From Metridium senile (taxonomy: Eukaryota > Cnidaria > Anthozoa > Actiniaria > Metridiidae), in contig OX459097.1 in NCBI GenBank assembly GCA_949775045.1, forward strand, positions 4,541,185 through 4,605,184: 64,000 bases of DNA, given 5' to 3'. The notes under the pieces were generated by a model that did no database searches, was not told the origin of the DNA, and was given only the letters and a program-made list of their open reading frames with translations. This document shows positions 1 through 11,620 of the stretch, in pieces (position 1 is the first letter of the stretch; each line of letters opens with the position of its first letter). Both the position numbers and the translations under genes were made by a program.

Positions 1-226
1 GGTTAGCATTCCTCTATTATTAGTGTAGATCAATTCCCAAATGCAAACAACCTTCCGTTTTCTTTTGTTTCATCGATATTGGACAAAATGGTCATGAATT
101 ACTAATGAGTTTTTTAAGCCGTTCAATAAACTCGCAGAACGTGTTTTATCAGGTTTAAAATCCCTTGGGCTTCGCCCTCGGGATTTTAAACCTGATAAAA
201 CACTCGTGCTCGTTTATTAAACTATA
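1..226. repeat. Hairpin-containing repeat, left copy
   Basis: The segment matches the reverse complement of 62982-63207 with one mismatch and no gap. Inside it an almost perfect hairpin (about 151-212) reads GTGTTTTATCAGG...CCTGATAAAACAC around a GGGC-rich loop. It starts at the window edge and may continue further left. It behaves like a dispersed fold-back/MITE-type repeat; I cannot name the family. Confidence 0.85.
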
Positions 227-271
227 CCTATAGTAATAAGTGTGTATTATATACTTGTCTGGCTTAAATGG

Positions 272-1762
272 TTAAATTTCATGCAATTTAGCTTTCCTTA
301 ACTGTATTTCTTCTATTTCCAAAAGAAGCTTCTCCTTTGCAAGTCTTAAATTTTCCATCTCCATGGTCAGTTTTTCTTTTTCTTGTTTTAAAACTTGCAA
401 ATGAACCTCATCAATTTCCTCCATGATGTCTCGCTTCAATCTTTTCTTTGCTGGTGGAAGTTTGATAGCTGATTTGACTGGTTTGCATACTTCATTTGTT
501 ATTGAACAGTCTGAAACAAATATTTTGGACAAAAATATTTCACATGATGCCATTTTTCAATCACAGTGTATCCATTATATTAAATGCTTTCAAACATATT
601 ATATATGTATATACTCTCTCAAAAAATTATATGGACTTATTAAATTATACTTTGCAAAATAATATAATATAATTTTTGAAAAAGTTGCAAAACCATAATT
701 ATAACTATATATACACTAAAATATTTAACATGTATAACGATGGAAAGTTTTAAATTTATTTATAAGGCCATAAACCAGTTCAATGTTTTTGTTGACTTTA
801 CATAATTGGTTTAAATATTTTTTAGTTCATTGTCTATTTTGTATATGTTCATATTTAGCATTTTTTTAAATTGATTAAGCTAGCTTTAAAGTGAAATATA
901 CATACCAGAAATTTCTGTTGCAGAAGCAGCATTAACATGAGTAACATGAGTAACATCTAACTCAGCCAGGGCTGACACATTAATTGTCACCAGGTCAACT
1001 GGTTTCTCTGTGGCATGATAAATATACATATATAAGCTTTAAACAGATTATTATAACAATGACATATAATGTTTTTGTACAATCAATGATCTTCCCGCTC
1101 TCAATATATCATTTGTTTGTGTTAAAATAGTAAAACACACAAATAAAAATGGTTGCGATCGTTTTAAATATATAATTAAGCAGTTATATCGATTGATTAT
1201 GCATATCGACTATATAGCTATAATAAACTTCATATTTTTAAATAGTTTTCAATGTATTAAATTTAATTAACTGTTTAGAGTTTTATTGTGTCTTTTATTT
1301 ATCTTTGTCCTTACAAATTAGCAGTAATTAATCCATGAAAATATTATGTAAACATACCATTTATAGTCAACACGGCTTGCGACTCGAGTCCTCCGCTTAT
1401 ACCCGAAAACGACAGGTCTTCGCCAGAAATATCAATGATCTTTTTAGAGGCAGCATTTGGTGAAGCCGGTCCATGTCCACCGCCAGTCTGTTTTATTGAT
1501 TTCTTGATTTGGCAGTGCTCTTTTTTGCATTGCCTACCATTCCTCGCCATTTGTCTTTGATCTCTTGGGTTGACCTTTGACAAACCCCCAAAGCATTGAC
1601 TTTTCTGGTTATATCTTCCCAGACTTCTGTTTTTTTCTTGTTCGTAATAACTGAGGAGAACTTATTTCTTATCACTACGATATTTTTCTCCGCCACTTCA
1701 AGTAAAAGTGTGGTTTCAGAGGCGGTAAAATTTGCCTTACGATTTCTTTTCGCGTTCGCCAT
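272..1762 (-). pseudogene. Myb/SANT-like DNA-binding protein (NAIF1/Harbinger-type), frameshifted
   Basis: Three exons are visible: 1762-1358, 1007-906 and 510-272. Each has AG acceptor/GT donor borders, and the phase 1 junctions fit. Exon 1 starts MANAKRNRKANFTASE and carries a trihelix-like Myb/SANT domain (LLLEVAEKN, EVWEDITRKVNA, IKDKWRGM) followed by the TGGG and ISGGLES motifs typical of the NAIF1/Harbinger Myb-like family. Exon 3 ends in a strongly charged coiled coil (EKEKLTMEMENLRLAKEKL) and a TAA stop. Exon 1 is 405 bp where 406 is needed: a run of six A at about 1521-1526 (minus strand) puts the TGGG half in another frame and creates a stop at 1493. Either one A is missing by mutation, or the base is a sequencing error. 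Such proteins occur both as host genes and as the second protein of PIF/Harbinger transposons; no DDE transposase is seen nearby. Confidence 0.7.
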
Positions 1763-1782
1763 TTTGTTGCAATGATGACGAA

Positions 1783-1795
1783 GTTACCTAGCAAC
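1783..1795. promoter_or_regulatory. X-box-like RFX site upstream of the Myb/SANT start
   Basis: GTTACCTAGCAAC is a near-palindromic X-box (two half sites with a one-base spacer) lying 21 bp upstream of the ATG at 1762. RFX factors bind such sites in ciliary and other promoters. That it is functional here is only an inference from motif and position. Confidence 0.3.
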
Positions 1796-1984
1796 GCAAA
1801 GCCATTTCAATGTCATTTCGCTCCTAATCATTTAACCAGTGGATAGTTATCCGACGTTCTATTCCACCTTCGTGCAACAGGTTTTTATCCAGTGGATAAC
1901 TATTCGCTGAATAGCGATTTTATCCGCTGGATAGCGCCTATCCGGTGGATAGCTTATTCGGGCTTCGTACAACCGGGCCCTGAA

Positions 1985-2830
1985 CCCAGGTGAATGAATG
2001 TTTATCGAAGTAACAATATTTGTCGAAGTAACAATATTTGTAATAGGATCATCCGGGTGGATGTAGCCCTCAGAAGGGTTGTTTGATGTGACAGACGTTT
2101 CGACATCCTGTGCGGAAGTCATCTTCAGAGTCAAGTGAATACAAAAGTCAGATTGAGTGATATTTATACTCCCACGCTAATTAATGGATGTTGCGTCATT
2201 AGCGGCATCGGTCTTGTTGTGTGGCTGAACCGCTTGGGTGTCATTAGCGGCATAAGTCCCATTGTGTGGGGGTACTGTTTCGGCGGCGTTTTGATTGTCA
2301 AGTTTGTTTACAAGCCGGTTGTATGGTGTTGGAAGTGTAATATATCTATTAATTGGTTGATGTTCTATTCACCAGAATCCCAGTTGGGTAGTTCATAAAC
2401 CCATATCTACACTACGCCAGATCCTGACTAAGGTTAAAGACAAAGACAGTCCTAATGATCGAATCGGTGCTATATATAAAATTGCATGCAATGACTGTAA
2501 GGCTACATATATTGGTGAAACAGGTAGATCGTTTAATACTAGAAAACAGGAACATCAGAAAGCAGTTCAACAACAGGACAATCGAAACAACATCGCCATG
2601 CATTATACCAAGACTGGACATTCCATTTACTGGGATTCTGGTGAATGTATTTCTTTTAGTGGGAACAGAAAGCAAAGACTTGTCCTTGAAAGTTGGTTTA
2701 CCAAGTTAGAACATCAACCAATTTTAAAATAGATCTATTACACTTCCAACACCATACAACCGGCTTGTAAACAAACTTGACAATCAAATATTGTTACTTC
2801 GACAAATATTGTTATTTCGATAAACATAAT
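1985..2830 (+). mobile_element. Penelope-like element fragment with GIY-YIG endonuclease
   Basis: From 2403 to the stop at 2732 the plus strand encodes an open segment with AIYKIACNDC and TYIGETGRSF, a cysteine pair between them, and KQEH downstream. This is the GIY-YIG endonuclease signature of Penelope-like retroelements. No reverse transcriptase is present, so this is only the 3' end. The coding part is bracketed by two nested inverted repeat pairs: 2291-2342 with 2736-2787, and about 1998-2040 with 2786-2827. Penelope-like elements are known for such partial inverted copies of their terminal repeats. Confidence 0.75.
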
Positions 2831-2908
2831 CATAACTATTATCGTTATCATCACCTTAATCACCACCATAATCCGTTATACTGTTATTTTTAATTTCCCC
2901 TCACTTAC

Positions 2909-5900
2909 TTCTTCAATGATGTCGTATCTTCCTCAAACCATACTTTACCGCTACTAGTTCGTCTCTCGTAAAAGCAGTGTGCAGCGGTCAATACCCACTG
3001 AGGAGCGATCAGAGTACCCCCACACATGATATTGTATCTTGCAGAATCAAATACACCTAACAATATATGAAAAATCAACGAGTTTAAGTCTTATTAGGTA
3101 AAATGAACTGTGAATGTGCTTCTTTGTCTTTTCTCGTCTCAACCTTTCTCTTTGTTGGCATTTTTGTAATTTCTTTGCGTCTGTTCATGTTGTAGGACAC
3201 TTATTTCAGACGGCCTACTTTGTAAGTGGATAAGGAAATTGTGTTCAAAAATCAACAAAGCGCAGTTGTATTTACAACAGACGTGACTTGACTTCTAGAG
3301 ACAGGGCGCATGTAGCCGGGTATTTTTGAAAACGGAGTTTTTTTCTGCGTTTACGCCTTCCGTCCACACGTAAACGGCGTTTTCGGTCACCGAAAACGGA
3401 GGTTTTCGAATACGCTCTCCAGACTGTGGATATGTTTTGCCGGAGGTTTATCGTATACGTACGTGTGGACGACGAAAACGGAGCTTTTTGAATACGATGA
3501 CGTCAGGCTGTTCACGTTTCACTTCTTCTTGGGCTTGTTTCAAACTTTATAACCTACATACAATCGCAAGTTGCCTATTTAAACATTCAAGCTAATTATA
3601 CAAGGAGGCGACAAACGATTTTAAGGATAATTTCGCTGATCTGGAGTTAAAACAGCGCCGTTAAAGCCCGGCGTTAAAGAGCATAAACCGACGGCCAGTA
3701 AAACCACTGCGATTTTGACCTTTAAAAGAATATAATAATATGTAGAATACATTTATTTGATTTACTCGCCTGTTTATACATATTTACTATATAAAAAGCG
3801 GTTGGATTGTGAAGCGAGCGTAGTAAACAAAGCGTGCGCATGATCTGTATGGACGGCTAGCATTTTCGAAGCGTATTTGTGTATACGTGCATGTGGACGG
3901 GCAAGTACGATTCGAATACGCTACGAGTGGACGCAGATATTTTTGAATAGGGATAAAAAAAATGTCCGTTTTCAAAAATACCCGGCTACGTGTGGACAGG
4001 GCCTTAGCTGTGTATAACTGTTTTCTGGTCTGTGGCCGAGTTTTAGCTCAACTAGACGATCATGGGGATCGTGAAGTCGGGCTAGGGCTGCGGGCGTCCT
4101 GTGGTGCAACTAAAGCAGTGGCCAGGAACAGAGAAACACAGTGTTCGTTCGTATTTCTTTTCTTCATGATACGTGTAAGTTGTTTAATTGGGATTCTGCT
4201 TGGTTCTCTATCACGTTGAAGTACAGCACTAGGTTTGTTTATTACACATGCCACGGCATATTCAGAAGCAAGAAACTTTGCAAATCGAGACCTCAGACAT
4301 TGTTTGGACATATAATCTTTATTAATTGTATTTACATCAACAGACAATTGTACAGTTTTTTCAAACAAATTACAATCGTTTTCTAACGACATTAACAAAT
4401 TGTCCATGGACTGTTGTATTCTTACATATACGAGCGACACGAGCAAGATAAGACTAGCGATGAAAATGCTAAGTAAAATCGCCTTTTTATTTAACATTAT
4501 TACGAAAACATCTTCACTCAATAGGCTTAATGAGCTTACAATAAGTAAAAAACAAGTAAATAACATAAAAAAGTTTGTTATTTTGGTGTCTTCAGGACTT
4601 ACATAATACCGTAGGTTGTTGTTTTCCAATATGGCGGACGTGTTCAAACTCACGTCTTGTCTCAGTTCGACCTTGATCTCTTCGGACGATACCTTGCTGC
4701 TTTCCATATCTTGTGAGGAATTCACTTCAGTATAGTTCGTTTTGTCACTGTCATTTGTATTGTCATTTGTGATATTTTTGCTATGATCGTCAACGATCTG
4801 GTGTGAACTAGTGAGAACTCGTTTTCGCTTGTTAGATATGCTAGACAGTCCTTGAAACGTATGCAAACGATGCACATATGAACAATTTGTTTTGCGTCCA
4901 GACAGTGAAACAACTCCTTTACGGGTAGTTTTTGCTGCAAATGCAGGTCAAGTATCACTGAACGACTGTTTGTACACAGGACCTTGCTTGCTCAAGTCAC
5001 TTCAAACTATTATTCATCGTTTCAGAGTTAACAGGTATGCCTTTGTTGCTGATATTGAGAAAGCATTCCTGAGGATCAAGTTGAAAGAAGAACACATAGA
5101 CTTTGTCCGTTTCCTATGGTACAAAGACGGAGATCCTACAAAGCCACTTCAAGTCTACAGATATACTTCAGTTTTCTTCGGTGGAACAAGTTCACCATTT
5201 CTTCTCGACTCTACAGTTCTATATCATTTGTCAAGGTTTGGTGATGATGTTAATCATGAAGTTGTTCAAGTTGCCAGTGACCTTGAACATAAACTGTACT
5301 GTGATAATTTGCTTTCTGGAGTTGATGATGAAACAGAAGCAATTCAGTATTACAAGGTGTCACGTCAGAAATTGCAGGATGCAGACATGAATCTTCGCCA
5401 GTGGTCGACTACTTCAACAGAGTTAAACAAGCTGATTAACGAGGATAAATCCGGTTCTCAGTGGAAAGCCTGTGGTGTTCTTGGACTTAAATGCATGCCA
5501 GAAGAAGACACAATCCAGTTACAGCAAAGACCTGTGATGTCACCTGATGAAAGACCATGCACCAAAAGGCAAGTGTTAAGCTCAGTATCGTCAGTATTTG
5601 ATCCAATAGGATTTATTTCACCTGTAGTTGTACCCGGTAAAGTCTTTGTTTCTACCTTATGGCAGAAACAGTTTGATTGGGACGAAACACTTCCAATAGA
5701 CTTACAGGAACACTATCATAAGATTGCAAGTGAAATTGAGTCAGCAGCAAGGTTCTCATTCAAACGTCATCTGAACTTTGATAAGACATTGCCTATTGAA
5801 ATGCATGTATTTTGTGATGCATCACCTAATGTAGCAGCAGCATGTTGTATCTATTTTGTACAGAATGACCACGTTGAATTCATCGCCTAAAAATTCAAGA

Positions 5901-8900
5901 TTGCCTCCACAAAGTTTCAACGAACAGTTCCGCAATGTGAAATGGTTGCCATGGAAATCGGTGCAAAACTTGCTGAAACCATCAAAGACATCTACAAAGA
6001 AGATTTCCCAGAGATTGTTTGTTACTACTGGACTGATTCATTAATTTGTCTCCAGTGGCTTAGCACCAAACGTCAACTGAAAGTCTTTGTACAGAATCGA
6101 AAGACAGCCATTCTGAAACTAACTGAGCTTTCCAACTGGTCACATGTAAGGTCATCTGATAATGCAGCAGATATCTTATCAAGAGGATGTACTGCTAAAG
6201 AACTGGAAAGGTCTGAATTGTGGAAGAAAGTTCCTGCATGGCTAACACATCATCATTCTCAGCCTACCCAACAGTCAGTTAACTTAACAGAAGAGGAGGT
6301 TTTCACCTCATCGTCAGCCGTCGCAGAGGAGTACTGCAATGCAGAGTCGACTGACACAAGATGCCTAAGTGAACTGTTTGACATACCAAGTGTCAAATCA
6401 TATGACCGTTTGCTTCGTGTAATGGCTTATTGCCTACACTTCATTACAAAATTGAAGAAATCTGCAGCAAGTCATCGTAGAGGTATGGAGACTAACTTAG
6501 TATCACATGTTTATGACTCAGTTGAAGTTCCAACATCAAAGGAACTGAATGATGCTGAAATAGCTATTCTCAAGATGCATCAAGCTGAGCATTTCAAACA
6601 TGAATTGAACTATCTAAATAATGTGCAGAATCACTCATTCAAGTCCAATCCACATCTAGTACGTCAACTCAATCTTGATATTAATAATGATGGTCTCATT
6701 GTGGCCCGGGGGAGACTTGAATACAGTACTCTTCAAAAAGAGTCTAAAGAGCCTATTCTCATAGCTAAGAGTCAATTAATAACTTTGATTGTTCAATCAG
6801 TTCACAGCAGGCAACTACATACAGGTGTTGGAGGGACAGTTGTTGCCTTACGCAAGAAATTCTGGCTACCTTCTGCGCGACAAGTCGTGAAGTCAATTTT
6901 GAGGAAGTGTGTTGCCTGTCGATATCAAGAGAGCAAGCCTTATTGCCTGCCACCATCTCCACCTTTGCCAGAGTTCCGTCTGAATAGCATGAAACCCTTC
7001 CAAGTGGTTGGTATTGATTTTACAGGCCATTTTGTTTGTCAAGAATTGTGGTAAGAAGCGTACTAAGTGTTATATCTGTCTTTTCGCATGTAGTACCACT
7101 CGTAATGTCAATCTAGAGGTTGTCAATGACATGTCAGCTGACCAATTTCTACAAGCATTCAGACGCCATTGTGCTGTTTATGGTGTTCCATCATTGATTA
7201 TTTGTGACAATGCTAAGACTTTCATCAAAACAGATGAAGAACTTTACAAATTATTGCAATCTCTCGATGATTCAAAGGTTCAAGCACATTTGTCCAATAA
7301 GCGTATCTTGATGAGACGAATTCCCAACAAATCACCTCATTGGGGAGGAATGTACGAAAGGTTGATTGGCATAGTAAAGATGTGCATCAAAAAGGTACTT
7401 CATCGTGCTCTTATCTGTCTAAATGAGCTACAAACATTGGTCAAAGAGGTTCAAGCAGTTGTAAATGATCGACCTATGACCTTCATCTCCAGTGATATTG
7501 ATGATCCACAACCACTCACTCCTTCCAAGTTGCTGTATGGCTTTGATGTTACAGCATTACCTCATCCTGATGTTGATGCCGAGGACTTAGCGGATGACGA
7601 TTACAAAGATCAAGGAGAGATGAACAGAGCTATGAAGCGTCGTGCTTTACTATTTCAACACTTTGATCAACGCTTCAAGACGGAATATCTCGCCGCACTT
7701 CGTGAACGACATACTTATCAGCAGAAGAAAAGACAAGAGTTGCAGGAAATCATAAAATAAGTTGGAGATGTTGTACTTATCAACAACAAAGATCTTCCCA
7801 GAATTAATTGGAACCTAGCTATTGTAAAGAAACTGTTACGTGGCCCAGATGGAAAGGTCAGAGCTGCTGAACTTCATACAAGTTCTGGAGGTACTAACAG
7901 ATCAATACACTTACTCCCTCCACCCGCTGGAAGTACAAATGATGGATCCCAAGGAATATTTTTCCTCACTACCCCCAGTGAGTGCTCCACTAAGAAGAAG
8001 CAAGAGGTTGCAAGAACGCAAAGAAATAGAAGGGACAGGCTTGCGCCCCCCCCCCCCCCCCCCCCCCAGGATGTGCAAACGATGCACAGATGAACAATTG
8101 AACAAAGAATTCTAATGAACTTTATTGTATTGAATTGACATTGTTTATCCTAGATATGTTAATATGTACTATACATGTATACCACTTCTGTCAGTGAAGT
8201 GTCAGTCTTCATGTAAATCGAGTAAAGTTATGAAGCTACAAACTTGTGGTCATGTTTGGTATGAATATCCCACAAAACGACCCGGATCGAAATGTACGCT
8301 TATAGACATCTTTTAGCGTAGGTCTATCGCGGACGGCGTGTGCATTTGTATGTGGTTTGAGCGTCTTGGTAGGTAATTTCCCCGACATCTTCAAGCAACG
8401 TACTTTGTAAAGTCTTCAAATCACTCCAAGAAGAAATGCAGGCTTTCCTTCTTAGTTCGATCGACCATGTGACAGCCATCGTAAGGCATGATGGGTACTT
8501 GGTTGGATACATTGTACATGTGACTTTTGTCTGATCACGTGATATTTATATTTATTTATTTTTATTCACGAGCAAGTGACTTTGGGCTTCCTGTGTTATC
8601 GGACCACGTGACATCTATGAGATCATGGTTGACAAAAGCACCATTTGGGATCCCTGTGGTCGAGTTCGTAAAGCATCATGGGGGACTATACGCGACGTTG
8701 CCAGATAGATACATAGATAGATTGAAGAAAAGGTAGAACTAAAGTCGGGCCGCCTATGGCTAGCCCGACTAATTAGAGCAATATTTTGACGAAAATAACC
8801 CAGAAAGACAAAAAAAAGTCTTCTTCTTTGCCTTTCTGCGGTATTTTCGTCAAAATCGCTCTAATTGAGCTAAAACTCGGTCACAGACTAGAAAACAGTT

Positions 8901-10201
8901 GTACACAACTATATACGTAAAAAAGTTTTATTATTGTATATTTGAGGCACAGCGAACGGATTTCTTGCGACTTATACATTTACTGTAAAAGATCACAAGT
9001 GATGAGCTTGTGCTCCCTGTGGTATCAATAGTCCCCTTCACAGTTCCCTGCTGACGAACGTTGAGCTTGCAATGATAATGACCTTTGTACACCTTGAGGG
9101 ACAATCATTCACGTGTCCGTCTATCATTGCATGCTCAAAGTTCGTCTCGCTACCTTTTAGTATAAGATAGCGAAGGGAACTGTGAAGGGAACTATTTTGA
9201 TCCGACTTTTGGTGGTTTGAACCCGGTTTACATTGGAGAGTGATAAGTCATTACTCACTTTGCTTGTGTATGCTCACTTGCCAGGGCCACATGCCCAGTC
9301 GTGACTGTTTACCACCAGCAATTCTTACTCTGATGTTTGCAGCACTTTTACCACACCCTGTCAAAATGAAATAAAACTAATCAGAAGTGAAGACAAAGTC
9401 GAGGCTGTAGGCTGTAGTCGAGTGTTTTTCACCAATATCCATCGAGCCTAAGGAGAATAGTTATTTTGAAATGAAAGACAGGTGTCTATGTTAAGAATAC
9501 AAAGAAGAAAATTCAAATAACTAGACATTTCAAAAACAAAACATTCTTATTTCTAAAGACGCGCAAAACGTTTATACACCCAATTGCAAGAAAGTTATGA
9601 CATGAAAAATGATTATTAGTAATCTAGTAAGAAAGGAATAAACAAAAACAATAATAATAATAATTCGGATTGAGTGATCTTCATTGTTCTAATTAATTCC
9701 TTTCCCTCTAAATTACAAAAGTCAAGACAACGTTCATGCAATTATTTAGGTATATGTGATTATTGAGAAGTATTCTCAACCTTCTCGACCAATCATGCTA
9801 AACACAATTTCACTTCTTCTTTCTTTGTACTATCATGGTACTAAATAAAGGTCTATGTCTATCCAATCAACGCACGAGATTGACTAAACAATATCGTTGT
9901 CCCCTTACGGGAGGACCATTTGACTTTTTTTTGGGGGGGGGGGGGGCAGAAAGATTTAAAAAGGAGTTTCCTGCAGCCCTCTGAGCAAGGAAAAAATCGT
10001 ACCGTTAAAGCTCTGGGGGAAAAAATATCATGCATTGCTGTTTGACAAAAAAAAAAGGTGGCTTGCTCGTCAGTGGGGAAAAAAAATATCTTGCACAAAC
10101 AAATCTTACGTACCTTGCTGGGACAAACCATTTGCGGATGTAATCCAAACGGACATTATCATCAAGGTCATAAGACTAAGCATCGTCTGAGAAGATCCCA
10201 T
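2909..10201 (-). CDS. Secreted trypsin-like serine protease, partial (gene C)
   Basis: Three exons fit in phase: 10201-10114 (88 bp), 9357-9259 (99 bp) and 3056-2909 (148 bp). Exon 1 begins MGSSQTMLSLMTLM and is a clear signal peptide ending near SANG. Exon 2 carries a linker cysteine (GCGKS), then the activation site VRIAGG and MWPWQVSI. Exon 3 carries CGGTLIAPQWVLTAAHC with the catalytic His. The intron phases (1, 1, 2) and positions match the protease exons of the factor B-like genes to the right, so this is a relative without CCP or vWA modules. Intron 2 is 6.2 kb and contains a BEL/Pao fragment and a MITE. The exon with catalytic Asp and Ser is not found in 1-2908; it is probably outside the window, or lost. 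Function: an extracellular protease, probably trypsin-like, made as a zymogen. Confidence 0.7.
3301..4005. mobile_element. MITE of about 0.7 kb, hAT-like termini
   Basis: The left end (ACAGGGCGCATGTAGCCGGG, then TATTTTTGAAAACGG) is matched inverted by the right end at 3961-4005, which closes with GTGTGGACAGGGCC. The interior has more imperfect inverted copies of the same GC-rich motif (3360-3490, 3860-3930). No transposase ORF is present. The CAGGG-type end recalls hAT elements, but I could not define an 8 bp target duplication. It lies in intron 2 of gene C. Confidence 0.6.
4060..4875 (-). CDS. Unidentified ORF with two predicted membrane helices
   Basis: An uninterrupted frame of about 270 codons has no ATG at its 5' end and stays open across the BEL junction at 4862-4887. 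It has a charged N-terminal part rich in Ser, Asn and Asp, then two hydrophobic stretches (FFMLFTCFLLIVSSLSLL and ILLSIFIASLILLVSLVYV) separated by about 10 residues, then a hydrophilic tail. This hairpin-like pair suggests a small integral membrane protein. The last 30 or so codons run into a dispersed repeat also seen near 8860-8920, so the true C-terminus may differ or lie on another exon. I do not recognise the family. It may be a host exon on the same strand as gene C, cut at its 5' side by the BEL insertion. Confidence 0.4.
   Translation of the reverse strand: MHRLHTFQGLSSISNKRKRVLTSSHQIVDDHSKNITNDNTNDSDKTNYTEVNSSQDMESSKVSSEEIKVELRQDVSLNTSAILENNNLRYYVSPEDTKITNFFMLFTCFLLIVSSLSLLSEDVFVIMLNKKAILLSIFIASLILLVSLVYVRIQQSMDNLLMSLENDCNLFEKTVQLSVDVNTINKDYMSKQCLRSRFAKFLASEYAVACVINKPSAVLQRDREPSRIPIKQLTRIMKKRNTNEHCVSLFLATALVAPQDARSPSPTSRSP
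4888..8073 (+). pseudogene. BEL/Pao retrotransposon pol, 5'-truncated and broken
   Basis: Blocks in order are: reverse transcriptase (RVVFAANAG, ADIEKAFLRI, YCDNLLSG; from 4892), RNase H (from about 5790), integrase zinc-finger region (HSRQLHTG...CVAC, 6800-6930), integrase core (IDFTGH, ICDNAKTF, GGMYERL; 7010-7390) and the BEL-type C-terminal domain (GDVVLINNKDLPR, 7765-7900). It is broken by frame changes near 5888 and 7035 and a stop at 7758. Gag, protease and both LTRs are missing. A 26-nt direct repeat with one mismatch (4862-4887 and 8074-8099) flanks it, and a tract of 22 C (8046-8067) sits just inside the right border. It is not expected to move. Confidence 0.85.
8100..9027. other. 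No recognised gene; small hairpin repeat at 8771-8866
   Basis: Short frames at 8324-8512 (minus) and 8527-8736 (plus) lack recognisable domains. The pair AATTAGAGCAATATTTTGAC (8771) and its inverted partner ending at 8866 form a MITE-like hairpin of about 96 bp. The flank at 8860-8920 is an inverted copy of 4007-4056. Confidence 0.5.
9028..9195. repeat. MITE-like hairpin
   Basis: ATAGTCCCCTTCACAGTTCC at the left is repeated inverted at the right (GGGAACTGTGAAGGGAACTAT), with further imperfect pairing inside. A related hairpin lies at 18638-18770, so this is a dispersed family. Confidence 0.65.
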
Positions 10202-11620
10202 GTCACGGTTTGGAGTGTTTCCAAGTTTCTTATAACAAACAATCAATTCTTACTTAATAATACGATGTATAAATTGGGAAATAGAGCCATTAAAAAGCAA
10301 AAACTATTCAAATTCATGAGTTTAAGGTAAAAAAGAGTAGCAAGTCGAAAGAATGTTTGACATATCACGTTAAAACTCGTTAAAATCTTAGTTGAATAAT
10401 CAACTAAAATATTTTATATATGTTGCTTTACTGTCAAAAGCTATATATATATGTGTATACTATCTTCTATTTTCAACTATTTCTTTTGAGAGGAAAGTAT
10501 GAATATAATAATGTATCACAAACAAAAACATTTAGGATTGCGCATTAACTGCGATTTTTAACATTGTAATGAAAGTAATGTATGTAATGTGTATTTTATT
10601 TACGTCTAATTATTGTACGTACCGCTATTGCAGCCACGCAGTTTACAATCAAGAGGAATCAATAATCATTTTAATGACTTACATAGTTAAAAGCGGCCGA
10701 GCATTTGACCAATAAATACTTACAAACATTATGTCATACTGTAGGTATAGATCATTATACCCAGGAGCTATATGCTTTGAAAACTATGCATGTAAGCTAC
10801 AAATTATTGGACTTAAACATATCATTCTTTAAAAAATGCCGATAAATTATAAAGGTTTTTATCGTAGACATTATTCTGTATATGAGAATAGCTTACTTAC
10901 TTTATAATTTTGAACAGGCCGCAGTTGTATGTGTTCGTTCCTAGATCCAAGTCAGACATATACAAGCACTGTTTACTGTTTACTGTCACCTTAACCTTTC
11001 GCATATACAGTCTCAGCAATTTGGGAAACGTCTATATAATCGGAATGTATCCTGCAAACGAGGCTCTCCTTGTTTTATTAAAAATATATTTTGAGAAAAG
11101 AACAGAAAATATAAGTCTCAGACAATTTGGTATATAAAATTTTAGATTGGATTTAATAAATAAAAAAGGTTAAATTTGTATTTTCTCTGATCGATTTTCA
11201 ATAAGGAAAAGTTGAAAAAATTTCCATAAAAGAAAGGGGATGCTCGTCGAAAATTAAACCAGATGCTTTTTTAAATGGTGCCAATGATTCATTAAATGAC
11301 ATAAACTGGTAAAAGTCTTATATGGATATAAATAATTAATATCAAAATATATTTATTTGTTATTTTGGTTGTTGCATTTTCATCTCATCGTCGTATTTAC
11401 TGAAAGATTTGTGTTACATATGCAAGGACTTTGAAATCTTGTCAAGTCTGAATTGTAGGCCTTTCCTTTTGTTATATCTATATCAGTTCGAAGGACTTGG
11501 AACAATGAATAATTCTAATCATAGTTCCAAATCCTTGGACTTGGAAATAGATTTCAAAGTACTGTACAAGCTACTACACGTGCTACAAATTGTACTCACT
11601 GATTGGCTGATGACCTCATG
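10202..11620. other. No gene recognised upstream of gene C
   Basis: AT-rich sequence upstream of the signal-peptide exon of gene C. It should hold that gene's promoter, but I see no clear core element. The small frames here have no domain or splice support. Confidence 0.4.

Noticed and set aside
8324..8736. Small frames on both strands between the BEL fragment and the hairpin
   Set aside because: No domain, no supported splice sites, and near chance length.
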